From: Caenimonas aquaedulcis
GTDB taxonomy: Bacteria > Pseudomonadota > Gammaproteobacteria > Burkholderiales > Burkholderiaceae_C
Assembly: GCF_015831345.1 (NCBI RefSeq)
Contig: NZ_JADWYS010000001.1
Span: 186,001 to 250,000, forward strand
DNA length: 64,000 bases
Direction of reading: 5' to 3'
Shown here: positions 38,801-46,049 of the stretch, one piece after another
Layout of the letters: the number at the start of each line of letters is the position of its first letter
Position numbering within the stretch: position 1 is the first letter of the stretch
Translations under genes and position numbers: made by a program
The notes under the pieces: model-generated
What the model saw: only the letters and a program-made list of their open reading frames with translations
The model's database searches: none
What the model was told of the DNA's origin: nothing

Positions 38801-38894
38801 GGCGGCCGGCGACTTCGTTGCTCGCGCGCGAAACCGTGTCGTAGGCGCGCGGCTCGTCCTCGCGCGTCACGTTCAGGGGCAGCGGCGCGTTCAT
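35826..38894 (-). CDS. YdiJ-like FAD/Fe-S 2-hydroxyacid dehydrogenase (D-2-hydroxyglutarate type)
   Basis: A 1022-residue protein close in length and order to E. coli YdiJ. An N-terminal FAD-binding PCMH domain (VPRGGGTSQCGQTVGAGLVID; NNSCGSRSIAYGNMVHNV; LIGSEGTLALTRS) is followed by an FAD-oxidase C-terminal domain (GEHGDGLCRGEW), a 4Fe-4S segment (CVSCKGCRRDCPTGVDMAKMK) and a CCG-type region (HGHCHQKA, SSCCGMAGSFGYE). It would oxidise a D-2-hydroxyacid and pass electrons to the quinone pool. ATG at 38894 overlaps the GntR stop (ATGA); an upstream frame is the antisense of gntR and is rejected. Together with GntR it faces the glyoxylate aminotransferase operon. Confidence 0.92.
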   Translation of the reverse strand: MNAPLPLNVTREDEPRAYDTVSRASNEVAGRLAQRLAAETQGEVRFSPADRGRYSTDASIYQVMPVGVFVPRTSADVKLALDICRDLKVPMVPRGGGTSQCGQTVGAGLVIDHSKHVRSILNFDAQARTAEVEPGMVLDHLNLGLKKAGLWYPVDVSTSAQATLGGMAGNNSCGSRSIAYGNMVHNVLAAKAWTPDGELHTFERFEHCTGRAREIGQRVRALAAQLAPEIERRWPKVMRRVGGYNLDIFDNQNERPYTHDGSVNLAHLLIGSEGTLALTRSLTLQLSELPKFKVLGVVNFPTFYKAMDTAQHIVKLGANGGPECMLTAVELVDRTMIDLSLQNPAFAPVVRTAVIGQPDAVLLVEFAGSDKAQLVRKLDELVELMGDLGLPGSVVRMEDEAPQKNLWEVRKAGLNIMMSLKGDGKPVSFIEDCAVPLAHLAEYTDALTQVFRKHGSKGTWYAHASVGTLHVRPILDMRSDGAPKMRMIAQEASELVRKYKGAYSGEHGDGLCRGEWIQWQFGPAINEAFAQIKTLFDPTNLLCPQRMIDPPKMDDTRLMRFPPSYRVIPLKTALDWSAWDVQNDPATERTTAPGTGGDPAQGFAKAVEMCNNNGHCRKFDAGTMCPSYRVTRDEQHLTRGRANTLRLALSGQLGADGLASDEVREAMDLCVSCKGCRRDCPTGVDMAKMKVEYLHHHHAKHGWSLRDRLIAKLPDYARAASGVAWLLNLRNRSPLLARMGEKLLGFSAKRSLPEWQATHFFNTPHGAATAQQALAADKAVVLFVDTFNGYFESANARAALKVLQAAGYTVHVASKQGSGKHLCCGRTYLASGMVEEARGKARELIDTLLPFAQKGIAIVGLEPSCLLTLRDETLAMGLGEPAQTVASHALLLEEFLARELKAGRLDTLKTKLRPLDRRVLLHGHCHQKAFAAVAPIVDVLKLIPGVEPELIESSCCGMAGSFGYEAGHHEVSMQMAELSLLPAIRKYPGAIVVADGTSCRHQIHDGAQREAVHAAVLLAAQL

Positions 38895-39595
38895 CGCTTG
38901 GCTCCCGAGCGCTGCTCCAGCGTGCCGCTGCGCAGCTGCTCGAGCACGGTCTCCAGCTTGTTGCGCAGGTGCGAGGCCAGCACCTTGCTCATCGCTTCGG
39001 GGTCGTGCGCGGCGAGGGCGTCGATCATCAGTTCGTGTTCCTTCATGGCCGACTTCCACTTTTCCTCGACCTGGTTGGAGCGGAAGCGCAGCGCCTGCAG
39101 CCGCGCGTTCACGCGGTCGTAGGTGGCGCTGAGCACGGGGTTCTTGGCGGCGGCGTTGATCGCGCGGTGGATCATCGCGTTCAGCCGGTAGTAGTTGGAC
39201 AGGTCGCGCCGCGTGTAGGCCGCCATCATCTCGAAGTGCATCGCGCGGATCTCCGCGAGTTCGGCATCGGTGATGCGCTCCGCGGCGAGCTGCCCCGACT
39301 GCGATTCGAGCCCCGCCATCACCTCGAAGGTGTTGCGCACGTCCTCTTCGGTGAGCTCCACCGCGATCGCGCCGCGGTTGGGCAGAAGCTCGACCAGCCC
39401 TTCGGAGGCGAGCATCTTGATCGCCTCGCGCAGGGGCGTCCGGGACACCTCCAGCACCTCGGCGAGCTCACGCTCGTTCAGCTTGGCGCCCGGGGCGATG
39501 CGGCCTTCCACCAGCATCTGGCGCAGGCGGTTCACCACCTGCTCGTGCAGGTTGGCGCGGGGAATGGCGATGATGTCGGCTGTCATTCGGGGCAT
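38891..39595 (-). CDS. GntR-family (FCD) transcriptional regulator
   Basis: A 234-residue GntR protein: winged helix LHEQVVNRLRQMLVEGRIAPG, LNERELAEVLEVSRTPLREAIKMLASEGLV, then an all-helical FCD domain with the metal ligands spread over NTFEVMAGLESQ, HRAINAAAKN and EHELMIDALAAHD. It is divergent from the aminotransferase operon and coupled to the YdiJ-like gene. The first ATG (39595) lies inside operator 1; M4 (39586) is an equally good start. The ligand is probably a small carboxylate such as glycolate or 2-hydroxyglutarate. Confidence 0.9.
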   Translation of the reverse strand: MPRMTADIIAIPRANLHEQVVNRLRQMLVEGRIAPGAKLNERELAEVLEVSRTPLREAIKMLASEGLVELLPNRGAIAVELTEEDVRNTFEVMAGLESQSGQLAAERITDAELAEIRAMHFEMMAAYTRRDLSNYYRLNAMIHRAINAAAKNPVLSATYDRVNARLQALRFRSNQVEEKWKSAMKEHELMIDALAAHDPEAMSKVLASHLRNKLETVLEQLRSGTLEQRSGAKR

Positions 39596-39609
39596 TTTGT
39601 ATTCAAAAT
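39594..39609. promoter_or_regulatory. GntR operator 1: ATTTTG-TATT-CAAAAT
   Basis: A 6-bp-arm inverted repeat containing TTGTATTCAA, like the TTGTATACAA core of many FCD-type GntR sites. It overlaps the first gntR ATG, so binding would repress the regulator's own gene. Its centre is 64 bp from that of operator 2. Confidence 0.65.
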
Positions 39610-39646
39610 GTTACCCCGTCAAATCCCCACTCCGGTGTAACCCGCC

Positions 39647-39675
39647 TTGACAAATGGATTTTGTATGCAAAAAAT
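39647..39675 (+). promoter_or_regulatory. Sigma-70 promoter with embedded GntR operator 2
   Basis: TTGACA (39647-39652), a 17-nt spacer and AAAAAT (39670-39675). The spacer and -10 carry ATTTTG-TATG-CAAAAA (39658-39673), matching operator 1 at 14 of 16 positions. Binding here would occlude RNA polymerase at the aminotransferase operon. Confidence 0.65.
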
Positions 39676-39703
39676 GCGTGACCTGTTGCAAAGAGGCCCA
39701 CGC

Positions 39704-40942
39704 ATGCTCACTCTCGATTTCCATCCCACCGGCCGGCACTTCCTGCAGATCCCCGGACCGTCCCCGGTGCCCGACCGCATCCTGCGCGCGATGAGCCTGC
39801 CGACCATCGATCACCGCGGCCCCGAGTTCGGCGTGCTCGGCCACCGCGTGCTCAAGGGCATCGGGCAGATCTTCCAGACGAAGCATCCCGTGGTGATCTA
39901 TCCCGCGTCCGGCACCGGCGCATGGGAAGCCGCGTTGAGCAATGTGCTCAGCCCCGGCGACTCCGTGCTCATGTACGAGACGGGCCACTTCGCGAGCCTG
40001 TGGAACAAGATGGCGGTGCGCCTGGGCCTCAAGCCCGAGTTCCTCGGCTTGCCCGGCGCCGAAGGCTGGCGCCACGGCGTGCGCGCCGACATGATCGAAG
40101 AGCGGCTGAAGGCCGACACGCAGCACGCCATCAAGGCCGTGTGCGTGGTGCACAACGAAACCTCGACCGGCGTCACGAGCAACATCCTCGCGGTGCGCAA
40201 GGCGATCGATGCCGCGAAGCATCCGGCGCTGCTGCTGGTCGACAGCATCTCGGGCCTGGCCTCCGCCGAATACAGGCACGACGAGTGGGGCGTGGACGTC
40301 ACCATCAGCGGCTCGCAGAAGGGCCTCATGCTGCCGCCCGGCATCAGCTTCAACGCGCTGTCGCCCAAGGCGATGGAAGCGAGCAAGTCCGCGAAGCTGC
40401 CCAAGGCCTTCTGGGCCTGGGACGAGATCGTGGAGATGAACAAGACGGGCTACTGGCCCTACACGCCCAACACCAACCTGCTGTATGGCCTGGCCGAGGC
40501 CTGCGACATGCTGCTCGCGCCGGAACACGGCGGGCTGGAAGGCACCTTCGCGCGTCATCGCCGCTGGGGCGAGGGCGTGCGCGCCGCGGTCAAGGCCTGG
40601 GGCCTGCAGATCCAGTGCGCGGACCCGGCCGTGTATTCGCCGGTGCTGACGGGCGTGATGATGCCCGACGGTGTCGACGGTGTCGACGCGGACGCCGTGC
40701 GCCGCATCATCTACGAACGCTTCGACTGCTCGCTCGGCACGGGCCTGGGCAAGGTCAAGGGCAGGATGTTCCGCATCGGCCACCTGGGCGACTGCAACGA
40801 CCTCACGCTCATGGGCGCGCTCGCGGGCTGCGAGATGGGCCTGAAGATCGCGGGCGTGAAGCTCGCGGGCTCGGGCGTGCAGGCGGCCATGGACTATTTC
40901 GGCTCGCATCCGGCGCCCGTCGCGTTGCAAAAAGCCGCGTAA
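39704..40942 (+). CDS. Serine/alanine-glyoxylate aminotransferase (class V)
   Basis: A 412-residue PLP enzyme beginning MLTLDFHPTGRHFLQIPGPSPVPDRIL, as in serine-glyoxylate aminotransferases. PLP features: YPASGTGAWEAAL, VHNETSTGV, VDSISGLAS and the Schiff-base Lys in SGSQKGLMLPPG. AGAGG is 8 nt before the ATG. It would convert glyoxylate to glycine with serine or alanine as donor. First gene of a plus-strand operon with a Bug protein, CoA transferase and crotonase; GntR-controlled by two operators. Confidence 0.92.
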   Translation: MLTLDFHPTGRHFLQIPGPSPVPDRILRAMSLPTIDHRGPEFGVLGHRVLKGIGQIFQTKHPVVIYPASGTGAWEAALSNVLSPGDSVLMYETGHFASLWNKMAVRLGLKPEFLGLPGAEGWRHGVRADMIEERLKADTQHAIKAVCVVHNETSTGVTSNILAVRKAIDAAKHPALLLVDSISGLASAEYRHDEWGVDVTISGSQKGLMLPPGISFNALSPKAMEASKSAKLPKAFWAWDEIVEMNKTGYWPYTPNTNLLYGLAEACDMLLAPEHGGLEGTFARHRRWGEGVRAAVKAWGLQIQCADPAVYSPVLTGVMMPDGVDGVDADAVRRIIYERFDCSLGTGLGKVKGRMFRIGHLGDCNDLTLMGALAGCEMGLKIAGVKLAGSGVQAAMDYFGSHPAPVALQKAA

Positions 40943-40977
40943 GAATCACCACAGCAGTATCCCAAGGAGAGACAAGC

Positions 40978-41952
40978 ATGCAACGCAGAACCTTCGTCAC
41001 CGGCACCGCCGCAGCGGCCGCCACCCTCGCCGTCCCCACGCTGCGCGCGCAGACCCTGCCGGGCGGCCCCGTGCGCATCATCGTGGGCTTCGCGCCCGGC
41101 GGTGGCACCGACATCCTGGCGCGTGTCATCGGCCAGAAGCTCGCGGACATGTGGAAGACCACGGTGCTGATCGAGAACCGCGCGGGCGCCTCGGGCACCA
41201 TCGCCGCCGACTACGTGGCCAAGCAGCCCGGCGACGGCAACACGCTGCTCATGGCGCACATCAACAGCCAGGCGATCACGCCCGCGCTGCAGAAGGTCAA
41301 CTACGACGCCGCGAAGGACTTTGCGCCCATCGTCCTGGTCGGCGTCACGCCCAACCTGCTCATCTGCAACCAGAACCAGCCCGCCAAGACGGTGAAGGAT
41401 CTCGTCGAGCTGTGCCGCGCCAACCCCGGCCGCGTGAGCTTCGGCTCGGCCGGCACCGGCAGCGCGCAGCACCTGGCGCTGGAGATGTTCATGCTCGCCG
41501 CCAAGGTCAAGGCGATCCACGTGCCCTACAAGGGCTCCGGCCCGATGCTCACCGACCTCATCGGCGGGCAGATCCAGTACAGCTTCGACACGATGACGGC
41601 GGCCACGCCCCACGTGAACAGCGGCAAGGCCGTCGCCATCGCGCAGACGCGCCTGCAGCGCGTGCCGGCCTACCCGAACGTGCCGACGATGGCCGAGTCG
41701 GGCTTCCCCGGTTTCGAGGCGACGACCTGGTACGGCCTCGCCGGTCCGGCCAAGATGCCGATCGCGATGGCCAGGCGCATGAACGAGGACGTCAACAAGG
41801 TCATGCTGCTGCCCGACGTGCAGGAGAAGCTCGCGGCTTCCGGCGCGCAGGACGGCGGCGGCTCGGTCGAGAAGTTCGGCGACTTCATGCACAGCGAACA
41901 GATCAAGTGGGCCAAGATCATCAAGGACGGCGGCGTGAAAGGCGAGGCTTGA
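40978..41952 (+). CDS. Bug-family (TctC) tripartite tricarboxylate solute-binding protein
   Basis: A 324-residue periplasmic protein with a Tat/Sec-like leader (MQRRTFVTGTAAAAATLAVPTLRAQ) and Bug landmarks: RIIVGFAPGGGTDILAR, ENRAGASGTIAADYVAK, HVPYKGSGPMLTDLIGGQIQ, VPTMAESGFPGFEATTWYG. AAGGAGAG precedes the ATG. It binds a carboxylate; no TctA/TctB genes adjoin, so it is an orphan binding protein or uses membrane parts elsewhere. Its stop overlaps the TTG start of the CoA transferase. Confidence 0.93.
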   Translation: MQRRTFVTGTAAAAATLAVPTLRAQTLPGGPVRIIVGFAPGGGTDILARVIGQKLADMWKTTVLIENRAGASGTIAADYVAKQPGDGNTLLMAHINSQAITPALQKVNYDAAKDFAPIVLVGVTPNLLICNQNQPAKTVKDLVELCRANPGRVSFGSAGTGSAQHLALEMFMLAAKVKAIHVPYKGSGPMLTDLIGGQIQYSFDTMTAATPHVNSGKAVAIAQTRLQRVPAYPNVPTMAESGFPGFEATTWYGLAGPAKMPIAMARRMNEDVNKVMLLPDVQEKLAASGAQDGGGSVEKFGDFMHSEQIKWAKIIKDGGVKGEA

Positions 41953-43154
41953 CCGCAAGAAAGCTTCCCCTCGAGGGCGTGAAGGTCCTCGACATCAGCC
42001 AGGTCATGGCCGGGCCGTATGCCTGCATGCTGCTCGCCGACCTGGGCGCGGATGTCGTGAAGATCGAGCCCCCGGGCTCGGGCGACCAGACGCGCGGCTC
42101 CATGGGGTTCAAGATGAAGGGGCCCGATTCCATGGGCTTCCTCAACATGAACCGCAACAAGCGCAGCGTCACGCTGAACCTCAAGAGCAAGGCCGGCAAG
42201 GAATTGCTGCTGCGCCTGGCGAAGGACGCGGACATCCTGGTGGAGAACTACCGCCCCGGCGCAATGAAGCGCCTGGGCCTGGGCTATGAAGTCCTGAAGG
42301 AAGTCAACCCGCGCCTCGTCTACACCAGCATCTCCGGCTTCGGCCAGACCGGCCCCTGGGCCGACCGCCCGGGCTTCGACCTGATGGCACAGGCGATGTC
42401 GGGCGTGATGAGCGTGACGGGCTATCCCGACAGCCCGCCCGTGAAGTGCGGCGTGCCGGTGGCCGACATCGGCTGCGCGCTGTTCGCGGTCTACGCGACG
42501 CTGTCCGCGTACATCGGCGCGAAGAATTCCGGCGAGGGCCAGTACGTCGATGCATCGCTCTTCGACTCCGCGCTCGCGTTTTCCGTGTGGGACATCTGCG
42601 ACTACTGGGGCACCGGCAAGCCGCCCGCGCCGCTGGGCACCTCCAACAAGATGACCGCGCCCTACCAGGCGATGGCTTCGTCCGACGGCTACTTCGTGAT
42701 GGGCGCGAACAACCAGAAGCTCTGGACGCAGCTGTGCACGCTGATGGACCGCAAGGAACTGCTGGAGGACCCGCGCTTTTCCACGATCTCGCTGCGCCTG
42801 GGCAACCGCCACGCGCTGGAGCAGGAGCTGGAGAAGACCTTCCGCCAGAAGCCCAAGGACTACTGGGTCGAGACGCTGCTGGCCGCCGGCATTCCCGCCG
42901 GGCCGATCCTCACGTACCCGGAAGCCTTCGAAGGCGAGCACGGCACCGCGCGCCAGATGAAGATGGAGATCGACCACCCGATCGAGGGCAAGGTGCCCAA
43001 CATCGGCTTCGCGGTCAAGCTCTCGGGCACGCCGCAGCAGGTGCGTCGCCATCCGCCGCTGCTGGGCGAGCACAACGCCGAAGTGCTCGCGGAAATCGGC
43101 GTGAGCGCATCCGAGCTGGCCGGGCTCGAAGCGCAGGGCGCATTCTCCGCATGA
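41949..43154 (+). CDS. CaiB/BaiF (class III) CoA transferase
   Basis: A 401-residue class III CoA transferase: LEGVKVLDISQVMAGPYACMLLADLGADVVKIE in segments, MNRNKRSVTLNLKSKAGKE, VENYRPGAMKRLGLGYE, SISGFGQTGPWADRPGFDLM, with the catalytic Asp in GQYVDASLFDSAL. The start is a TTG overlapping the Bug stop (TTGA); the next Met is far inside the fold. It would move CoA onto a carboxylate, probably the one supplied by the Bug protein, for the crotonase downstream (ATGA overlap). Confidence 0.92.
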   Translation: MTARKLPLEGVKVLDISQVMAGPYACMLLADLGADVVKIEPPGSGDQTRGSMGFKMKGPDSMGFLNMNRNKRSVTLNLKSKAGKELLLRLAKDADILVENYRPGAMKRLGLGYEVLKEVNPRLVYTSISGFGQTGPWADRPGFDLMAQAMSGVMSVTGYPDSPPVKCGVPVADIGCALFAVYATLSAYIGAKNSGEGQYVDASLFDSALAFSVWDICDYWGTGKPPAPLGTSNKMTAPYQAMASSDGYFVMGANNQKLWTQLCTLMDRKELLEDPRFSTISLRLGNRHALEQELEKTFRQKPKDYWVETLLAAGIPAGPILTYPEAFEGEHGTARQMKMEIDHPIEGKVPNIGFAVKLSGTPQQVRRHPPLLGEHNAEVLAEIGVSASELAGLEAQGAFSA

Positions 43155-43927
43155 GCGACGGCACGACACGGCTCGCCATCGACGGCGCGGTGGCGACCGT
43201 CACCTTCGACCGCCCGGCCGCGCGCAACGCGATGACCTGGGCGATGTACCAGCAGCTCGGCGAGATTTGCGAACAGCTGAAGGCGAACCCCGCCATCCGC
43301 GTGGCGTGCTTTCGCGGGGCGGGCGGCGAAGCCTTCGTCGCCGGCACGGACATCGAGCAGTTCAAGGCTTTCAAGGACGGCGACTCGGGCGTCGAATACG
43401 AGCGCGGCATCGACGAAGGCATCGCGCGGCTGGAAGCGCTGCCGATCCCGACGGTCGCCGTCGTCGAAGGCTGGTGCGTCGGAGGCGGGCTCGCGATCGC
43501 GACGGCTTGCGACATCCGCATCGCCACGCCGTCGGCGCGTTTCGGCGTGCCTATCGCAAGGACGCTCGGCAATTGCCTGTCCATCGCCAACATCGCGCGT
43601 CTGGTTGCTGCATTTGGCAAGCCCCGTGTCCAGCGCATGCTGATCGCGGCGGAAGTGCTGGTTGCGGACGAGGCGCGCGGCGCCGGTTACCTCGCGCAGG
43701 TCGTCGATGCGGCCGAGCTGGACGCCGCGGCCGCCAAGCTGTGCAAGCAACTCGCGGGCATGGCGCCCGTGACGCAGGCCGTGAGCAAGGAAGCGTTGCA
43801 GCGCCTGTTGCTCGGCCATTTGCCGGAAGCGAGGGACCTGATCGTCCGCGCCTATGGCAGCGAGGATTTCCGTGAAGGCGTGACCGCGTTCACCGAGAAG
43901 CGCGCGCCCGCCTGGCGCGGCCGCTGA
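43151..43927 (+). CDS. Crotonase-fold protein lacking both hydratase glutamates
   Basis: A 258-residue crotonase-family protein. The oxyanion-hole segments are kept (EAFVAGTDIEQF; GWCVGGGLAIATACDIRIATPSARFGVPIARTLGNC), but where enoyl-CoA hydratases have their two catalytic Glu residues this protein has Ala (GGGLA) and Ile (VPIAR). Simple hydration is therefore unlikely; isomerase, lyase or decarboxylase chemistry on an acyl-CoA is possible. ATG overlaps the CoA transferase stop, the last clear gene of the GntR-controlled operon. Confidence 0.85.
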   Translation: MSDGTTRLAIDGAVATVTFDRPAARNAMTWAMYQQLGEICEQLKANPAIRVACFRGAGGEAFVAGTDIEQFKAFKDGDSGVEYERGIDEGIARLEALPIPTVAVVEGWCVGGGLAIATACDIRIATPSARFGVPIARTLGNCLSIANIARLVAAFGKPRVQRMLIAAEVLVADEARGAGYLAQVVDAAELDAAAAKLCKQLAGMAPVTQAVSKEALQRLLLGHLPEARDLIVRAYGSEDFREGVTAFTEKRAPAWRGR

Positions 43928-43986
43928 GCCGCAAGCCACGACGGCGTCCTACAGCGGCGCCCGCGCGCACTGCCTACGATGGGGCG

Positions 43987-44145
43987 ATGCAGCAAGCACC
44001 CGAAGCGCCGAAAGTCCCGCTGGAAGAATCCGTGGCCGGCGAGGAAGATCCGGGTGCGAGCCTGGACATTCCCGCCAAGCCGGCGGACAACGCCGGCCGG
44101 ACGCCCGCGCCGCCACCCCCGGAGCCCATCCCACGCCATCCGTGA
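43987..44145 (+). CDS. Small acidic Pro-rich hypothetical protein
   Basis: An ATG at 43987 opens a 52-codon frame: acidic first half (PLEESVAGEEDPGASLD), then Ala/Pro-rich and ending PEPIPRHP. Predicted disordered, no known domain. TACGAT just upstream (43976-43981) could be a -10. It fills an otherwise unexplained 270-bp gap between crotonase and SDR genes. The amino acid make-up is less Arg-rich than noise frames here, but evidence is limited. Confidence 0.45.
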   Translation: MQQAPEAPKVPLEESVAGEEDPGASLDIPAKPADNAGRTPAPPPPEPIPRHP

Positions 44146-44197
44146 CAAAGCGCCCAAAGCTGGCGACACTCGCTGCTTTCATTTGCGTGGGGGCTGC

Positions 44198-44974
44198 ATG
44201 TATTCACCTTTCGACCTGACGGGTCGCGGCGTCGTCGTCACCGGCGGCAATGGCGGCATCGGCTACGGCATGGCGCGCGCGCTATTGGCCTCGGGCGCGA
44301 ACGTGGCGATCTGGGGCTCCAACCCGGCCAAGTCGAAGGACGCGGGCGAACGCCTGGCGGCCGAGTGCGGCGACGCGAAGCGCGTGCATGCCTTCGTCTG
44401 CGACGTGGGCGACGAGGTCCAGGTCGTGACGGCATTCGCGGCATCGGTGCAATCGCTGGGCCGCGTGGACGCGTGCTTCGCCAACGCCGGCGTCTCCAGC
44501 AAAGGCACGCCGCTGGTGGACATGAGCCTGGAGGAGTTCCGCCGCGTGCAGCGCGTGAACGTCGAAGGCGTGTTCCTCACCTTTCGCGCCGCCGCGCGCC
44601 ACATGGCGGAGCACGGGCAGGGCGGCTCGCTGGTGGCCACGGCGAGCACGGCGGCGGTCGAGGGCGCGTCGCGCAACAGCCACTACGGCGCGTCCAAGGG
44701 CGCGGTGACGTCGATGGTTCGCGCCCTGGCCGTCGAACTCGCGCGCCACCGCATCCGCGTGAACTCGATCCTCCCGGGGTGGATCGTCACGGACATGACG
44801 CAGAACGCCGTGGGGAACGACAAGTTCGCGAATGCGGTGCTGCCGCGCATCCCGGCGCGCCGCTGGGGCGAGATCGACGACTTCGGCGGCATCGCGGTGT
44901 ACCTCGCGAGCGACGCGTCGTCCTATGCGACGGGCGAGCAGTTCCTCATCGACGGCGGCTACACCAAGTTCTGA
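44198..44974 (+). CDS. Short-chain dehydrogenase/reductase
   Basis: A 258-residue classical SDR: TGGNGGIGYG cofactor loop, CDVGD, FANAGVSSKG, catalytic Ser in ATASTAAVEG, YGASKGA, and ATGEQFLIDGGYTKF at the end. Start ATG at 44198 (MYSPFDLTGRGVVV). The stop overlaps the P450 start (ATGA), so the two enzymes are made together, perhaps oxidising one substrate in turn. Substrate unknown. Confidence 0.9.
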   Translation: MYSPFDLTGRGVVVTGGNGGIGYGMARALLASGANVAIWGSNPAKSKDAGERLAAECGDAKRVHAFVCDVGDEVQVVTAFAASVQSLGRVDACFANAGVSSKGTPLVDMSLEEFRRVQRVNVEGVFLTFRAAARHMAEHGQGGSLVATASTAAVEGASRNSHYGASKGAVTSMVRALAVELARHRIRVNSILPGWIVTDMTQNAVGNDKFANAVLPRIPARRWGEIDDFGGIAVYLASDASSYATGEQFLIDGGYTKF

Positions 44975-46047
44975 TGCAGGCCGCTTCGAGCCCGCCGCGC
45001 GACGCGGTTGCCGCCGTCACGCACGCCGATCCCTATCCGTACTACGCCGCCTTGCGGGCGTCGCGGCCGCTCTTCTTCGATGCAGGGCTTTCGCTGTGGG
45101 TGGCTTCCAGTGCGGCCGCCGTGACCGGGGCGCTGGCCCATCCGGGCCTGCGCGTGCGCCCGCCCGCGGAGCCTGTGCCCCAAGCCCTGCTGGGCACGGC
45201 CACGGGCGGCGTGTTCTCCAGACTCGTGCGGATGACCGACGGCGAATTCCACCGCATGCACCGCCCGCACGTCGCCGCATCCGCGAGCCGGTGGGACGAC
45301 GGGCAGATCGCCGAAGCGGCGCGCAGCGCCGCGCGCGAACTGGCGCCGCGCCTGGACGCGAACGCGCTGCTGACGGCCGTGCCCGTCCGGGCGATGGCGC
45401 GGCTGCTGGGTGTCGCGCCCGGCGCGCTCGACGAGACGACGGCCGCCGTGCTGGCCTTCACGCAGGGCATCGCCGGGGGCGCCCCTGCCGACGCGATCGC
45501 GCGTGCGAACACCGCCGCCGAAGCGCTCATGCAGCAGGGCATGGCGGAAGGACTCGACGAGGTCCGCGCCGCCAACCGCATCGCCTTGATGCAGCAATCG
45601 GTCGATGCCACGGCGGCGCTTCTGGGCAACAGCCTGCTGGCGACGCGGACCCACGCCGGCGCGTGGAACCCGAAGGACGCCATCCCCTTCGTCGCCGAAT
45701 GCGCCCGCTGGGACGCGCCCGTGCACAACACCCGGCGCTTCGCGGCGCAAGACCTGCAATGGGGCGGGGTGGAGGTGCAGCGCGGCCAGGGCGTCCTGGT
45801 CGTGCTGGCGTCGGCCAACCGCGATGCGGCCCTGAACGAGGCGCCCGAGCGCTTCGCGACCGCGCGCGCGAACCGGCGCAGCCTGGGTTTCGGCGCGGGC
45901 GCGCATGCCTGTCCCGGCGAGGCATTGGCGATTCGCATCGTGGCGGCCGCGCTGCCTGTGCTGCTGGCCGAAGCGTCCGGGCGATTCGGCGTGCTCGCCG
46001 GCTATCGCCCCCTGCCCAACGCGCGCATCCCCGTCTTCGCCGGCTGA
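44974..46047 (+). CDS. Short cytochrome P450
   Basis: A 357-residue P450, 40-60 residues shorter than usual bacterial P450s. The heme loop FGAGAHACPG gives axial Cys313, the K-helix ExxR is E242-C-A-R245, followed by APVHNTRR. The I-helix lacks the normal (A/G)G-x-(D/E)-T-T: it reads QQSVDATAALL, keeping only an Asp and Thr. Oxygen activation may therefore be altered. No ferredoxin or reductase gene is near. Coupled to the upstream SDR. Confidence 0.88.
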   Translation: MQAASSPPRDAVAAVTHADPYPYYAALRASRPLFFDAGLSLWVASSAAAVTGALAHPGLRVRPPAEPVPQALLGTATGGVFSRLVRMTDGEFHRMHRPHVAASASRWDDGQIAEAARSAARELAPRLDANALLTAVPVRAMARLLGVAPGALDETTAAVLAFTQGIAGGAPADAIARANTAAEALMQQGMAEGLDEVRAANRIALMQQSVDATAALLGNSLLATRTHAGAWNPKDAIPFVAECARWDAPVHNTRRFAAQDLQWGGVEVQRGQGVLVVLASANRDAALNEAPERFATARANRRSLGFGAGAHACPGEALAIRIVAAALPVLLAEASGRFGVLAGYRPLPNARIPVFAG

Positions 46048-46049
46048 AC

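Noticed and set aside
41949..43154. Second formyl-CoA transferase
   Set aside because: It lacks the Frc-like glycine loop and its neighbours are a Bug protein and crotonase, so only the CaiB/BaiF family call is supported.
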